This document shows, in pieces, positions 17,163 to 24,167 of a stretch of DNA of 64,000 nucleotides. Made by a program: the position numbers and the translations under genes. The notes beneath the pieces were generated by a model that saw only the letters and a list, made by a program, of their open reading frames with translations, made no database searches and was not told where the DNA came from. The DNA is taken from the NCBI RefSeq assembly GCF_000429085.1, contig NZ_AUBE01000006.1:62001-126000 (forward strand). Direction: 5' to 3'. The first letter of the stretch is position 1. Every line of letters begins with the position of its first letter. The DNA comes from Streptomyces flavidovirens DSM 40150. GTDB lineage: Bacteria; Actinomycetota; Actinomycetes; Streptomycetales; Streptomycetaceae.

Positions 17163-18529
17163 TGGCCACCACGCAGATCTTCTTCGCCTCCACGCTGTAC
17201 GGCGCCGCGACGCTCGCCGCCGCGATCGACAGCGACTGCTTCGCTCCGGCCGGCCGGCGGCTGCTCCTGGTCAGCAACAACGCCACAACGCCCGAGACGA
17301 CGCCCGCCGTCGACGAGATGCCGGGCTTCGAACGGCTGCGGGGCCGCTTCGACGACGTACTGTCCTGGAACGAGACCATCGCGCCCTTCCACCCCGGCGC
17401 CTGGTCGCCGCGCGTCGACGACATCCCGCTGTGGGAACGCCACTTGCGGCTGCTCTGGGGCCTCGGCGACGACACCGTGGAGCTGGTCGTCGAATCCATC
17501 CAGGTCAACCCGGCACTGGCACTCACCCAGCTGTTCACGGACGCGCCGGTCGAGGTGTACGCCGACGGGCTGATGAGCTACGGCCCGACCCGCAACAAGA
17601 TCGACCCGCTGATCGGTACGCGCGTACGCCGCCTGCTCCACCTGGACCTGGTGCCGGGTCTGACTCCGCTGCTGCTGGGGGAGTTCGACGTACCGCCGGA
17701 GCTCGTACCGACGGAGTCCTTCCTGAAGGTCCTCACCGAACTGTCCGACACGGAAGCGGAGTTGACCCTTCCGACGGGCTCGGCGCTGCTCCTCGGCCAG
17801 TACCTGTCGGCGCTGTCGATCCTGACCGCCGAGGAGGAGGAGAGCCTCCACGTCACGATGTTGCGCGGGGCGGTCGGCCGCGGCCACCGGCAGATCGTCT
17901 TCAAGCCGCACCCCACGGCGCCGGCCCGCTGGTCGCGCCTGCTGGAGCGCGAGGCACAGGAGCTGGGCGTCGAACTCACCGTCCTGGAGAGCCCGGTGCT
18001 GGCCGAGGTGCTGTACCAGCGGTTCCGTCCCGCGCTGGTGGTCGGCTGCTTCTCGACGGCGCTGATGACGGCCAGCACGTTCTACGAGATCCCGGTGGCC
18101 CGCACCGGGACCGACGTACTGCTGGAACGCCTCTCGCCGTACCAGAACAGCAACCGCGTACCCGTCACGATCGTCGACGCGCTGGTCCCCGACCTGACGG
18201 CGGAGGTCCCCGACCTGACGGCGGACGACGGCGACCGTCCGGGCCCGGTTTCCCTGCCGTACCTGGCGGGCCTCCTCCGGGCCGTCGGCTTCGCGATGCA
18301 GCCGCAGATCCGCTCGGACCTGCGGCCGGCGGCCGAGCGCTTCCTCACCCAGCACCTCAAGGGCCCCGCCTGGCGTTACTTCAAGCGCCGCCGGCTGACC
18401 ACGCTCGCGCTGCCCGGCGCGATCCCGCAGCAATTCGCCTTCATCCCGCGCAACGCGACGCTGCGACGCGTGGTCCGCAGGGCCCGGTCCTTCAAGCGTG
18501 CCGCGCTCAAGAAGGCGGCGCTGGGCTGA
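17162..18529 (+). CDS. Polysialyltransferase-family protein
   Basis: 455-residue GT-B enzyme related to bacterial alpha-2,8-polysialyltransferases (POLYST). Key motifs are VEVYADGLMSYG, corresponding to the (D/E)-(D/E)-G motif, IVFKPHPTAPARW, the His-Pro motif, and GCFSTALMTASTF, the Ser-Thr motif. It starts at ATG in TGATG, coupled to the GT2 gene. After NRVPVTIVDALV there is a short in-frame repeat (VPDLTAEVPDLTADD), probably recent slippage. The basic C-terminus (RRARSFKRAALKKAALG) suggests membrane association. It probably extends the CMP-activated nonulosonate made by the neuA/neuB products. Confidence 0.8.
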   Translation: MATTQIFFASTLYGAATLAAAIDSDCFAPAGRRLLLVSNNATTPETTPAVDEMPGFERLRGRFDDVLSWNETIAPFHPGAWSPRVDDIPLWERHLRLLWGLGDDTVELVVESIQVNPALALTQLFTDAPVEVYADGLMSYGPTRNKIDPLIGTRVRRLLHLDLVPGLTPLLLGEFDVPPELVPTESFLKVLTELSDTEAELTLPTGSALLLGQYLSALSILTAEEEESLHVTMLRGAVGRGHRQIVFKPHPTAPARWSRLLEREAQELGVELTVLESPVLAEVLYQRFRPALVVGCFSTALMTASTFYEIPVARTGTDVLLERLSPYQNSNRVPVTIVDALVPDLTAEVPDLTADDGDRPGPVSLPYLAGLLRAVGFAMQPQIRSDLRPAAERFLTQHLKGPAWRYFKRRRLTTLALPGAIPQQFAFIPRNATLRRVVRRARSFKRAALKKAALG

Positions 18530-18545
18530 CGGCGGGGCGGACGCT

Positions 18546-18776
18546 TCAGACGCTGCTGAATGACAGCTTCGCCGCGAAGCCCAGGAACAGGACGCCCGCC
18601 GCCGAGGTCGCGCCCGCCGACAGGCGCTTGCGGCGGCGGAAGGCGGCGGCCAGGCGGGTGCCGCCGAAGATCAGCGCGGAGAGGTAGAGCACGCTCGCGA
18701 GCTGGGCGAAGGTGCCGAGCAGGACGAACGAGAGGGCGGGGTGGGCGTACGCCGGGTCGACGAACTGCACGAAGAA
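18546..18776 (-). pseudogene. Stranded 3' end of the host lysE gene
   Basis: The last ~76 codons of a LysE-family exporter, cut off from its 5' half by the integrated element. The translation runs FFVQFVDPAYAHPAL and then ASVLYLSALIFGGTRLAAAF to the stop. Of its final 50 residues, 42 match the C-terminus of the intact lysE at 24168-24818, whose sequence switches at the same 17-bp core. It has no start of its own and is presumably untranslated. It ends 16 bases from the convergent polysialyltransferase gene. Confidence 0.9.
18760..18776. repeat. attL core, 17-bp direct repeat copy 1
   Basis: acgaactgcacgaagaa, encoding FFVQF(V) of LysE on the minus strand. The sequence to its left is host lysE 3' DNA; to its right the element begins. 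Identity with copy 2 stops abruptly on both sides. Confidence 0.85.
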
Positions 18777-18811
18777 CGTTCCAGAATCAAACTGGCTGTA
18801 CGCTCGCGCCC

Positions 18812-20389
18812 ATGACCGCTACCAAGACCGCTCCCGAGTGGACCGTTGAGGAACTGGCAGAGCTGGCCGACCTCCAGGCCAGGAACGATGCACTGCCGGA
18901 GGACGCGCCCCGTGGCCTCCTGTCGGTACGCCTGTCCATCCTCACGGAGGACACCACCTCACCCGCACGGCAGGAACTAGACCTCCGTCGCCATGCCATC
19001 CGAGAGGGCGTCAGAGTTGTTGGCGTGGCCAGGGACCTTGGAGTGTCCGCAACTAAGAAAGCACCCTGGGAGCGGAAGGAACTCGGGGACTGGCTCAACA
19101 ACCGCATACCCGAGTTTGACTCGATTTTGTTCTGGAAGTTGGACCGATTCATCAGGCGCATTTCTGACCTACATGAGGTCATCAAGTGGTGCGAGAAATC
19201 CGGGAAGAACCTAATTTCTCTCAATGACACCCTGGACCTGTCATCCCCCATGGCTCAGGCAATGGTGACTTTCGTTGCGGCAGTTGCAGAGATTGAAGCC
19301 GCCAACACAAAGACTCGCGTTTCGTCCCACTGGGAATACACCAAGCAACAGGATCAATGGCGGATTGGTAAGCCATCGTATGGCTACAAGACTGCCAGGG
19401 TGGGCGGGAAACTCCGCCTAGTGCAGGACCCTAAGCAAGCGCGAGCGGTGCGCTACATGCTCCGCGCCGCAATGCGGGGGGTTCCGGCAAACCGAATTGC
19501 CAAGGTTCTAGACAGAGCCAAGGTTCCGACCTACAGCAACCGGAAATGGAACAATCAGCAGGTTCTCAGGATTCTTAGGAACCCTGCCGTTACGGGGATT
19601 CGTACCGAGGGAGGGACGAAGGCGACTACCTACAAATCTACGCCGGTACTAGACAAGCAGGGCCAGGAAATCAGGGTCACGGATGAGCCGATCCTGACTG
19701 GTAAGGAATTCGAAAGCGTACAAGCGGCACTTGCCACCCGCGCGAAGAACAAGCGTCACCATGAGAAGAACCGTCGTCCTACCAGGTTCCTCGGCGTCAT
19801 GAAACACCAGTGCGGAAGAAACGTTAACGAAACGAATAACTACAAAAAGCTTTCTACCGGCGAAGTGAAGGAGTACCGATACTTGCGGTGCCCCGACTGC
19901 CGGAAACCAGGATTCGTGACACCGGACCCTGAGCATGTGTACTCGGCTCTGGCGCAGGCCGTCTTTGAGGCCCTGGGGGATTTCGAAGTGATCCGCCGCG
20001 AGTACGCCAGAGGCGACGAGAACAGGCGAGAGCGGAAGCGACTGGAAGAGTCCATCGCCTACTACATGTCCGGGCTGGAGCCCGGCGGAAAGTTCGATAA
20101 GGCCGGATTCATTCGCGAGAAAGCAGAGAGCACGCTAGACGCTCTCATGAACAACTTGACGAAGATCGACCCGGATTCCACAAAGGATAGGTGGATCTAC
20201 GAGAGCACCGGCATGACCTACAGGCAGCATTGGGAGGCTGGTGGCGTAGAGGCCATGGAAGAGGACCTACTGAGTGCCGGAATAACTTTCGAACTCGGAA
20301 AGCAGGACGATGGGGAACTGTTGGGGCAGTTGATCATTCCGCACGATGTTAAGAAGCGACTGATCAGAATGGACAGCAACTGGAGTTAG
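18812..20389 (+). CDS. int: Large serine recombinase (integrase)
   Basis: 525 residues. The catalytic domain starts with GLLSVRLSILTEDTTSPARQ (nucleophile Ser about 42), followed by FDSILFWKLDRFIRRISDL and ANTKTRVSSHW before the long helix. The recombinase domain has GKPSYGYK and NQQVLRILRNPAVTGI. A partial zinc ribbon (HQCG then RCPDC, about 375-405) and a helical region around 420-470 follow, as in phage integrases of this class. It should catalyse attP x attB integration. The ATG lies 35 bases from the attL core, with TACGCT (18799-18804) 7 bases before it, so its transcript may be leaderless and its promoter lies within attL. Host-like clade relatives occur in actinophages. Confidence 0.93.
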   Translation: MTATKTAPEWTVEELAELADLQARNDALPEDAPRGLLSVRLSILTEDTTSPARQELDLRRHAIREGVRVVGVARDLGVSATKKAPWERKELGDWLNNRIPEFDSILFWKLDRFIRRISDLHEVIKWCEKSGKNLISLNDTLDLSSPMAQAMVTFVAAVAEIEAANTKTRVSSHWEYTKQQDQWRIGKPSYGYKTARVGGKLRLVQDPKQARAVRYMLRAAMRGVPANRIAKVLDRAKVPTYSNRKWNNQQVLRILRNPAVTGIRTEGGTKATTYKSTPVLDKQGQEIRVTDEPILTGKEFESVQAALATRAKNKRHHEKNRRPTRFLGVMKHQCGRNVNETNNYKKLSTGEVKEYRYLRCPDCRKPGFVTPDPEHVYSALAQAVFEALGDFEVIRREYARGDENRRERKRLEESIAYYMSGLEPGGKFDKAGFIREKAESTLDALMNNLTKIDPDSTKDRWIYESTGMTYRQHWEAGGVEAMEEDLLSAGITFELGKQDDGELLGQLIIPHDVKKRLIRMDSNWS

Positions 20390-20414
20390 CCATACAGGCG
20401 CACTCCGCGAATCA

Positions 20415-20440
20415 ATGCCCCCACCGGAAGGTGGTGGCAT
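20415..20440 (+). terminator. Integrase terminator with GGAA tetraloop
   Basis: An 11-base stem with one mismatch (ATGCCCCCACC / GGTGGTGGCAT) closed by GGAA, a GNRA tetraloop, followed by TTTCTAT. It begins 25 bases after the integrase stop. Confidence 0.8.
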
Positions 20441-20656
20441 TTCTATGTCAACTCTCGGAGGGATAGACGACATCAGCAACGACTCTCCGGTTACCGTCCT
20501 GATCCTGGATCACGGTTACAACACGCATACTCCCCCTGTCTCGCCCCCGAGGCCGTGCGCCGGGTGCTAGTGGTGAAGAAACCTTGCATCCATCCTCCCT
20601 GGCGAAGTCAAAGGAAGCCCGCACACGCTCTCGCTCGCCCGTTTAAACGCTCTTCC

Positions 20657-20686
20657 TTGATTCCGCCACACCTTCGGGCGTAGAAC
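20657..20686 (+). promoter_or_regulatory. Sigma-70-type promoter for the HTH gene
   Basis: TTGATT (20657-20662), 18-bp spacer, TAGAAC (20681-20686). Transcription would begin near 20694, giving a ~55-nt leader to the GTG at 20750, or an almost leaderless GTG at 20696. Confidence 0.55.
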
Positions 20687-20749
20687 TTGCCACCCGTGAA
20701 CCGACAGCAGTTCAAACACCTTGGCGCTACTCCCCGAAAGGTACGACGT

Positions 20750-21313
20750 GTGACTGAGCTTGTGCGCGTGAATCACTCCGCTTGGCGAAAGTGCATACGC
20801 GCTGATCCTGCAATCAGGCTTACAACCCTGGCCGTAGCAATGGTCATCGGGGAGTACGGCAACTACGCGGACGGCTCCAACGTGCGGCCATCCATGGAGA
20901 CGGTAGCTCGCGAAGTCGGCTTCTCAAGCAGGCAGAAGATCTACCCACACTTGAAAATCCTCCGCGAGAGGGGATACCTCACCCCTGCCGGGACCAGGTC
21001 GGCGAAGGGTGTTGTCGTCTACCGGTTGACCGCTCCTGCCGAGATCGTCAGAACCGCTTCCGCAACGTCCCTAGACGCTGCCGTAAGAGCCGGAACAAAC
21101 GGACAGGCGGCCGAGCCTGTCCAGGGCGAAGAAGGCCGCTCTAACGCTGCTCCAAACTCTTCGGCGGCCCCGGCCGGCGAACCCGTCCAGCTCACCATGG
21201 AGCAGAAGATGTGGTTCCTGGGCGGCAGCAGTCCCGAGGAATGGCCATGGCCCAACATCCCTTACTCGACAGCCGAGCGCGCCTACCGCAAATACACGGG
21301 GCAACCTGCCTGA
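20750..21313 (+). CDS. Winged-helix DNA-binding protein of phage/plasmid type
   Basis: 187 residues. VTELVRVNHSAWRKCIRADPAIRLTTLAVAM is followed by a helix-turn-helix region (NVRPSMETVAREVGFSSRQKIYPHLKILRERGYLTPAG) with a wing strand (VVVYRLTAP). The C-terminal third is low-complexity and ends in MWFLGGSSPEEWPWPNIP. Similar proteins occur in actinophages and Streptomyces plasmids near early or replication genes, so it may be an initiator or regulator. GAAAGG 8 nt upstream supports GTG 20750; GTG 20696 is the alternative. The highly structured DNA at 21362-21439 directly downstream is a plausible target. Confidence 0.7.
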   Translation: MTELVRVNHSAWRKCIRADPAIRLTTLAVAMVIGEYGNYADGSNVRPSMETVAREVGFSSRQKIYPHLKILRERGYLTPAGTRSAKGVVVYRLTAPAEIVRTASATSLDAAVRAGTNGQAAEPVQGEEGRSNAAPNSSAAPAGEPVQLTMEQKMWFLGGSSPEEWPWPNIPYSTAERAYRKYTGQPA

Positions 21314-21361
21314 CGGGCAGGCTTAGTCCTCGCCTTGCTGTCCCCGGACGGGTAATGCACC

Positions 21362-21439
21362 TGTCCCCTCAAGGGGACACAACATTAGAGAGATCCTAAA
21401 AGGATATTAGAGAGACGGTGTCCCCATTCGGGGACACCG
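21362..21439. repeat. Nested palindromes and 22-bp-spaced direct repeats (possible origin or operator)
   Basis: In order: hairpin TGTCCCC-TCAA-GGGGACA (21362-21379); direct repeat ATTAGAGAGA (21384-21393); perfect inverted repeat ATCCTAAAAGGAT (21393-21405); second ATTAGAGAGA (21406-21415), exactly 22 bases from the first; and a 10-bp hairpin CGGTGTCCCC-ATTC-GGGGACACCG (21416-21439). The two outer hairpins share the TGTCCCC/GGGGACA arms and could pair crosswise. The AT-rich centre is unusual here. Confidence 0.65.
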
Positions 21440-21516
21440 CTTATCAACTGAGATCAGTCTTCCTGCGGAGCCTGATCCTGGCCTAGGCCGAAAGGCCGAT
21501 GTGCCTCAACACCCAA

Positions 21517-21537
21517 GCCGCCCCCTCGAAGGGCGGC
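21517..21537 (+). terminator. Hairpin before the HNH gene
   Basis: GCCGCCC-CCTCGAA-GGGCGGC followed by TCTCTTATT. It ends 9 bases before the HNH ribosome binding site, so it either ends the upstream transcript or controls entry into HNH. Confidence 0.6.
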
Positions 21538-21559
21538 TCTCTTATTGAAGGAGGCGCAC

Positions 21560-21880
21560 ATGCCCTGGTCCATGTGCCAACACTGCAAGAAGCTCTACCC
21601 AGTCGGCTCACGTTGTGATCCATGCGCCAAGGCAACAGCGCGGAAGCGCGAGAAGACGCGCGTGCGGCTGAGCCCGCGTGAGCGTGGCTATGACGCTGAA
21701 TACCAGCGCAACCGGCGCTGGCTGCTTCGGTCACAACCTGACTGCCATATCTGCCGCGTGGCGTTGGCTACGACCGCAGACCACATCATCCCGTTGAGCC
21801 GAGGTGGCTCCAACGCAATGGACAACTTGCGACCCGCGTGCGGGCCGTGCAACTACAGCCGAGGCAACGGGACGCGCTGA
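21560..21880 (+). CDS. HNH endonuclease
   Basis: 106 residues. The N-terminus has two CxxC knuckles (CQHCKKLYPVGSRCDPC), then a basic helix region (KRGYDAEYQRNRRW-like), and the HNH core CHICRVALATTADHIIPLSRGG with NLRPACGPCNYSRGNG. The zinc cysteines, the DH of the first strand and the Asn-rich C-terminus are intact. In actinophages such small HNH proteins usually lie beside the terminase genes and assist DNA packaging; here no terminase follows. ATG 21560 has AAGGAGG six bases upstream, one of the best ribosome binding sites in the window. Confidence 0.9.
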   Translation: MPWSMCQHCKKLYPVGSRCDPCAKATARKREKTRVRLSPRERGYDAEYQRNRRWLLRSQPDCHICRVALATTADHIIPLSRGGSNAMDNLRPACGPCNYSRGNGTR

Positions 21881-22185
21881 GAGGCCCCGTAACAGCCAAT
21901 CAGCTCAGTCGTGGCAATCCCTGATCGGCTCCCCGTCCTGGCAGCTCTCGGGCCAGTACAGGGGCACGGCAACTGCCATTGCACCCACGTCCCTTCCTGA
22001 AACTCGCACGCCCGCGAAACTCCCCGAACTGGTGGGAAGGCTCGGGGGTAGGGAGGGTCTGAACCTTCAGTGGACTTCTCTGCACCCACGTCCCTTCCTG
22101 AAACTTGAGCGCGCGGGGGTTGGCCCGAACTGGTGGGAGCGTTACGGCCGGCTACGGGTGGTGACGAAATATTGGTCGGCAATGG
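21881..22185. other. Non-coding stretch with duplicated blocks
   Basis: No convincing gene. It is dominated by the duplicated blocks at 21980-22137 and lies directly after HNH, where phages often carry their packaging site. Confidence 0.5.
21980..22137. repeat. Two copies of a composite ~101-bp-spaced repeat
   Basis: A 25-bp block beginning TGCACCCACGTCCCTTCC occurs at 21980-22004 and 22081-22105. A second block, CCGAACTGGTGGGA, follows each copy (from 22024 and from 22125). Sequence between the blocks differs, so this is an old duplication with two conserved sub-blocks, as expected of protein-binding sites. Confidence 0.75.
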
Positions 22186-22410
22186 GTGTCGAGTATTCGG
22201 CTCGGTTACACGTCTTTCTCTTATGAGTTGGATGACAGGCGTGGCCGTCCTTCCGATGCCTTCGCTGACAGAGCGGCGAAGGCCGAGAGATCTGGCGACT
22301 CTCGCTGTGTTGGTAGTGCCGCGCCCCAGAGCGCGGCTTCCTCGTCTGGGTTAATCCATGCGCTGTCCTGCCAGGAAGTCGCGCTCTTCTTTGAGCGCTC
22401 CGGGGGATAG
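22186..22410 (+). CDS. Small ORF, unknown function
   Basis: 74 codons from GTG 22186; I do not recognise it. The central part (YELDDRRGRPSDAFADRAAKAERSGD) is charged and looks coding, the rest is low-complexity. No ribosome binding site is evident. Its end overlaps the GGGGGA that serves the next gene, whose ATG follows 3 bases after the stop, which is the main argument that it is translated. Confidence 0.35.
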   Translation: MSSIRLGYTSFSYELDDRRGRPSDAFADRAAKAERSGDSRCVGSAAPQSAASSSGLIHALSCQEVALFFERSGG

Positions 22411-22413
22411 CTG

Positions 22414-22590
22414 ATGAAACCCGTGACTCTTACTTGCTACGTCTGCGAGCACACTTACGAACGGCCGTACGGCCCCGGAAGACCGCCGCTGTATTGCGAC
22501 GCGTCCTGTCGACGCTTGGCCCGACAGGGCCGCAAGCGGGCTGCTTATGTCAGTCGCGCTGAAGCTCGGCGGCTTAACGCCGCAGCATAG
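22414..22590 (+). CDS. 58-residue zinc-finger-like protein
   Basis: MKPVTLTCYVCEHTYERPYG continues to LYCDASCRRLARQGRKRAAY and a helical tail. The CxxC...CxxxC pattern should hold one zinc ion, and the Arg/Lys-rich segment after it suggests nucleic-acid binding. Small proteins of this build are common in actinophage genomes and integrative elements. GGGGGA about 7 bases upstream supports ATG 22414. A terminator with a T6 tail follows 20 bases after the stop, so it closes an HNH-led operon. Confidence 0.65.
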   Translation: MKPVTLTCYVCEHTYERPYGPGRPPLYCDASCRRLARQGRKRAAYVSRAEARRLNAAA

Positions 22591-22610
22591 CCACCCAATC
22601 GACCAATTGA

Positions 22611-22646
22611 GTCACCCCCGGCTTAGCCGAGGTGGGCGACTTTTTT
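22611..22646 (+). terminator. Rho-independent terminator with T6 tail
   Basis: An imperfect stem (GTCACCCCCGGC / GCCGAGGTGGGCGAC) with a short loop and TTTTTT, the clearest U-run in the window. It ends the HNH/zinc-finger transcript. Confidence 0.85.
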
Positions 22647-22671
22647 GTGCCCATGTTCCAGAGGAGAAAAA

Positions 22672-23076
22672 GTGAAGCCCGAACTGTGCAAGGTGTTTGA
22701 TGCTGCCGAGAGCCGCACTAACGGACTGGCGGCCAATGAGGTTGCATTCATCATCAAGAATGCTGGCGATAAGCGAGAGAGTGTTCTCTCGGTCATTAAC
22801 CAGGCTAAGGCAAGCACGCCCGAAGGGCGTGATGCGCTTCGGGCTGTATTTGAGGGAGATCGGTCAAACGTTGGCGGTGAACTGCGCGCACAGGTAGATC
22901 GCATATATGCGAATCGCGAGGTACGCAATCTTGAGAAGAGCCTTCGCGAAAAGACTGGCTCTTACCGCTTTGACTCCGCTCGTGGCCTGCTCGCGCAGCG
23001 TGCCGAGCTTGTCAATGAGCTGCGAAACCTCGCCGGTCCGTGCTTTGCCCACCATTCCGGGAACGGCACGGCGTGA
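22672..23076 (+). CDS. Unknown 134-residue protein of the element
   Basis: I do not recognise it. GTG 22672 has GAGGAG five bases upstream. The sequence is soluble and predicted helical (VKPELCKVFDAAESRTNGL, FIIKNAGDKRESVLSVINQA, LRAQVDRIYANREVRNLEKS), with repeated charged heptads after residue 70 that might form a coiled coil. Its last 115 bases overlap the convergent DUF6879 gene, so one C-terminus may be miscalled. As the last rightward gene of the element it has its own start just behind the T6 terminator. Confidence 0.5.
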   Translation: MKPELCKVFDAAESRTNGLAANEVAFIIKNAGDKRESVLSVINQAKASTPEGRDALRAVFEGDRSNVGGELRAQVDRIYANREVRNLEKSLREKTGSYRFDSARGLLAQRAELVNELRNLAGPCFAHHSGNGTA

Positions 23077-23543
23077 GCCATGGCCGTATCTCGGTATGCG
23101 GCGAACTCGCCTGCCCGGTCTTCGCTCAGAACTTCCTGATCCGCGAAGGCTCCCGATTCGTCGTAGTGCATGACGACTGGAGTCTCATCCATCAGCCAAA
23201 AGTCAGGAACCCCTTCTAGGGGGTTCGGTTGTTCGGTGGTGTCGAGAATGAAGAACTCCTCGCCGCCCGCCATGTTCTTCTGATAGCCCCAGCCCAACTC
23301 GAACCGCAGATATGGCGTGAGTGGTCGAGACAGAACGTGAACACGATAGACGCGCTTGCCCTTGCTTGTTTGCGAGCGGAGTTCGGACACCCAGGCAGCG
23401 TTATAGTCGGCCGGCTGCGACTCCCCGGCTAGGAAAGCTTGATAGGCATCCACGTTTCCCGATTTGCTGTAATCATCCAACGTCTCTAGCCGGAATGCTT
23501 CCCGCTGGAAGGTGCCGAACAGGTCGCCCAGTGCCTTAGCCAC
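22962..23543 (-). CDS. DUF6879-family protein
   Basis: 193 residues. GDLFGTFQREAFRLETLDDY, WVSELRSQTSKGKRVYRVHVLSRPLTPYLRFELGWGYQ, FFILDTTEQPNPLEGVPDFWLMDE, VVMHYDESG and YRDTAMAHAVPFPEWW match the DUF6879 pattern known from Streptomyces, function unknown. The family usually ends near HAVPFxEWW; the last ~25 residues here are extra and overlap the convergent gene. The GTG start overlaps the preceding small gene by 8 bases (GTGGCTAA), so the two are coupled. Such pairs are typical accessory cassettes near regulators. Confidence 0.75.
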   Translation of the reverse strand: MAKALGDLFGTFQREAFRLETLDDYSKSGNVDAYQAFLAGESQPADYNAAWVSELRSQTSKGKRVYRVHVLSRPLTPYLRFELGWGYQKNMAGGEEFFILDTTEQPNPLEGVPDFWLMDETPVVMHYDESGAFADQEVLSEDRAGEFAAYRDTAMAHAVPFPEWWAKHGPARFRSSLTSSARCASRPRAESKR

Positions 23544-23730
23544 GAAGACCCTTCCGGATGAGATCGAAAAGCAACTGCTCTGGGATCTCGACCACGGTTT
23601 CGTGTGCGGGAATCTGAAGGCCGTGGTCGGCAGGAGTCTCCCCCTGCACCAGCAGGGTGCCCCTGTCGGTCGCGTAGATCGTCGGGCAATCCTTGAGGTC
23701 GCAGGTGCTCACAAGCTTGGTGACCTTCAC
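23536..23730 (-). CDS. Small partner of the DUF6879 protein
   Basis: 64 residues: VKVTKLVSTCDLKDCPTIYATDRGTLLVQG, then LQIPAHETVVEIPEQLLFDLIRKGL. It reads as a small beta-rich protein with CxxxxCPT and I know similar ORFs placed directly before DUF6879 genes. GTG 23730 has GGGAGG at good spacing. The 8-bp overlap implies that both act together; no biochemical role can be read from the sequence. Confidence 0.65.
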   Translation of the reverse strand: MKVTKLVSTCDLKDCPTIYATDRGTLLVQGETPADHGLQIPAHETVVEIPEQLLFDLIRKGLRG

Positions 23731-23942
23731 GGGGTTCCCTCCCTGGCCTGCTTCGTCATGTCCTGGTCGATGCTTCCGACCAACCGCCCTGAGACGCAAG
23801 GGGTGAGAGTTTCCAAGACAGGAAACCGGGTCTGCTCCGACGCGACGAGGGGGAGTGCCCAGGACAGCGCAACGCTCAACACAGGGGATAGCGAGTGCGC
23901 ATGGAGGCGGGACCTAGAGGGTCGGCAAAGTCCCTGAACCTC

Positions 23943-24158
23943 TCAGGACGTCTCAGGGGTACTCGCGGCCTTCACGGTGAGTGGCCGCCGCTTCCGCCTG
24001 CTGGGCGTGCTGACCAAAGCAGAGAACGGGGTGACCTTGGGGGGCTCCTGGGACTCCTTCGGGGGCCTCTTAGGCAGGCCGAGAGCTCCTAGTGCTTCAC
24101 GCTGCTCCTGGAGGCTCATGCGGGCGAACAGGGCCGCAGCATCGTCAAGGTGAGACAC
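23943..24158 (-). CDS. Small basic protein next to attR (candidate excision factor or regulator)
   Basis: 71 residues, not recognised. HLDDAAALFARMSLQEQREALGALGLP forms amphipathic helices, followed by a proline/lysine-rich tail with RRKRRP. Size, charge and position beside the attachment site would suit a recombination directionality factor, but this is only positional. The GTG start (24158) is 9 bases from the stop of the chimeric lysE, with GGGGG in the gap, so it is likely read from the host lysE promoter. Confidence 0.5.
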   Translation of the reverse strand: MSHLDDAAALFARMSLQEQREALGALGLPKRPPKESQEPPKVTPFSALVSTPSRRKRRPLTVKAASTPETS

Positions 24159-24167
24159 GCCAGCCCC

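Larger units (their letters stand above)
20390..20749. other. Non-coding stretch of the element
   Basis: Holds the integrase terminator (20415-20440) and a promoter (20657-20686). The part between contains only weak short frames. The best, 41 codons from ATG 20445, has no independent ribosome binding site. Confidence 0.5.

Noticed and set aside
20445..20570. 41-codon ORF after the integrase terminator
   Set aside because: Starts inside the terminator tail, lacks its own ribosome binding site and has no recognisable features.
22864..23055. Hydrophobic minus-strand frame (AKALLKIAYLAIRIYAIYL)
   Set aside because: Lies antisense to the better supported 22672-23076 gene, with no ribosome binding site.
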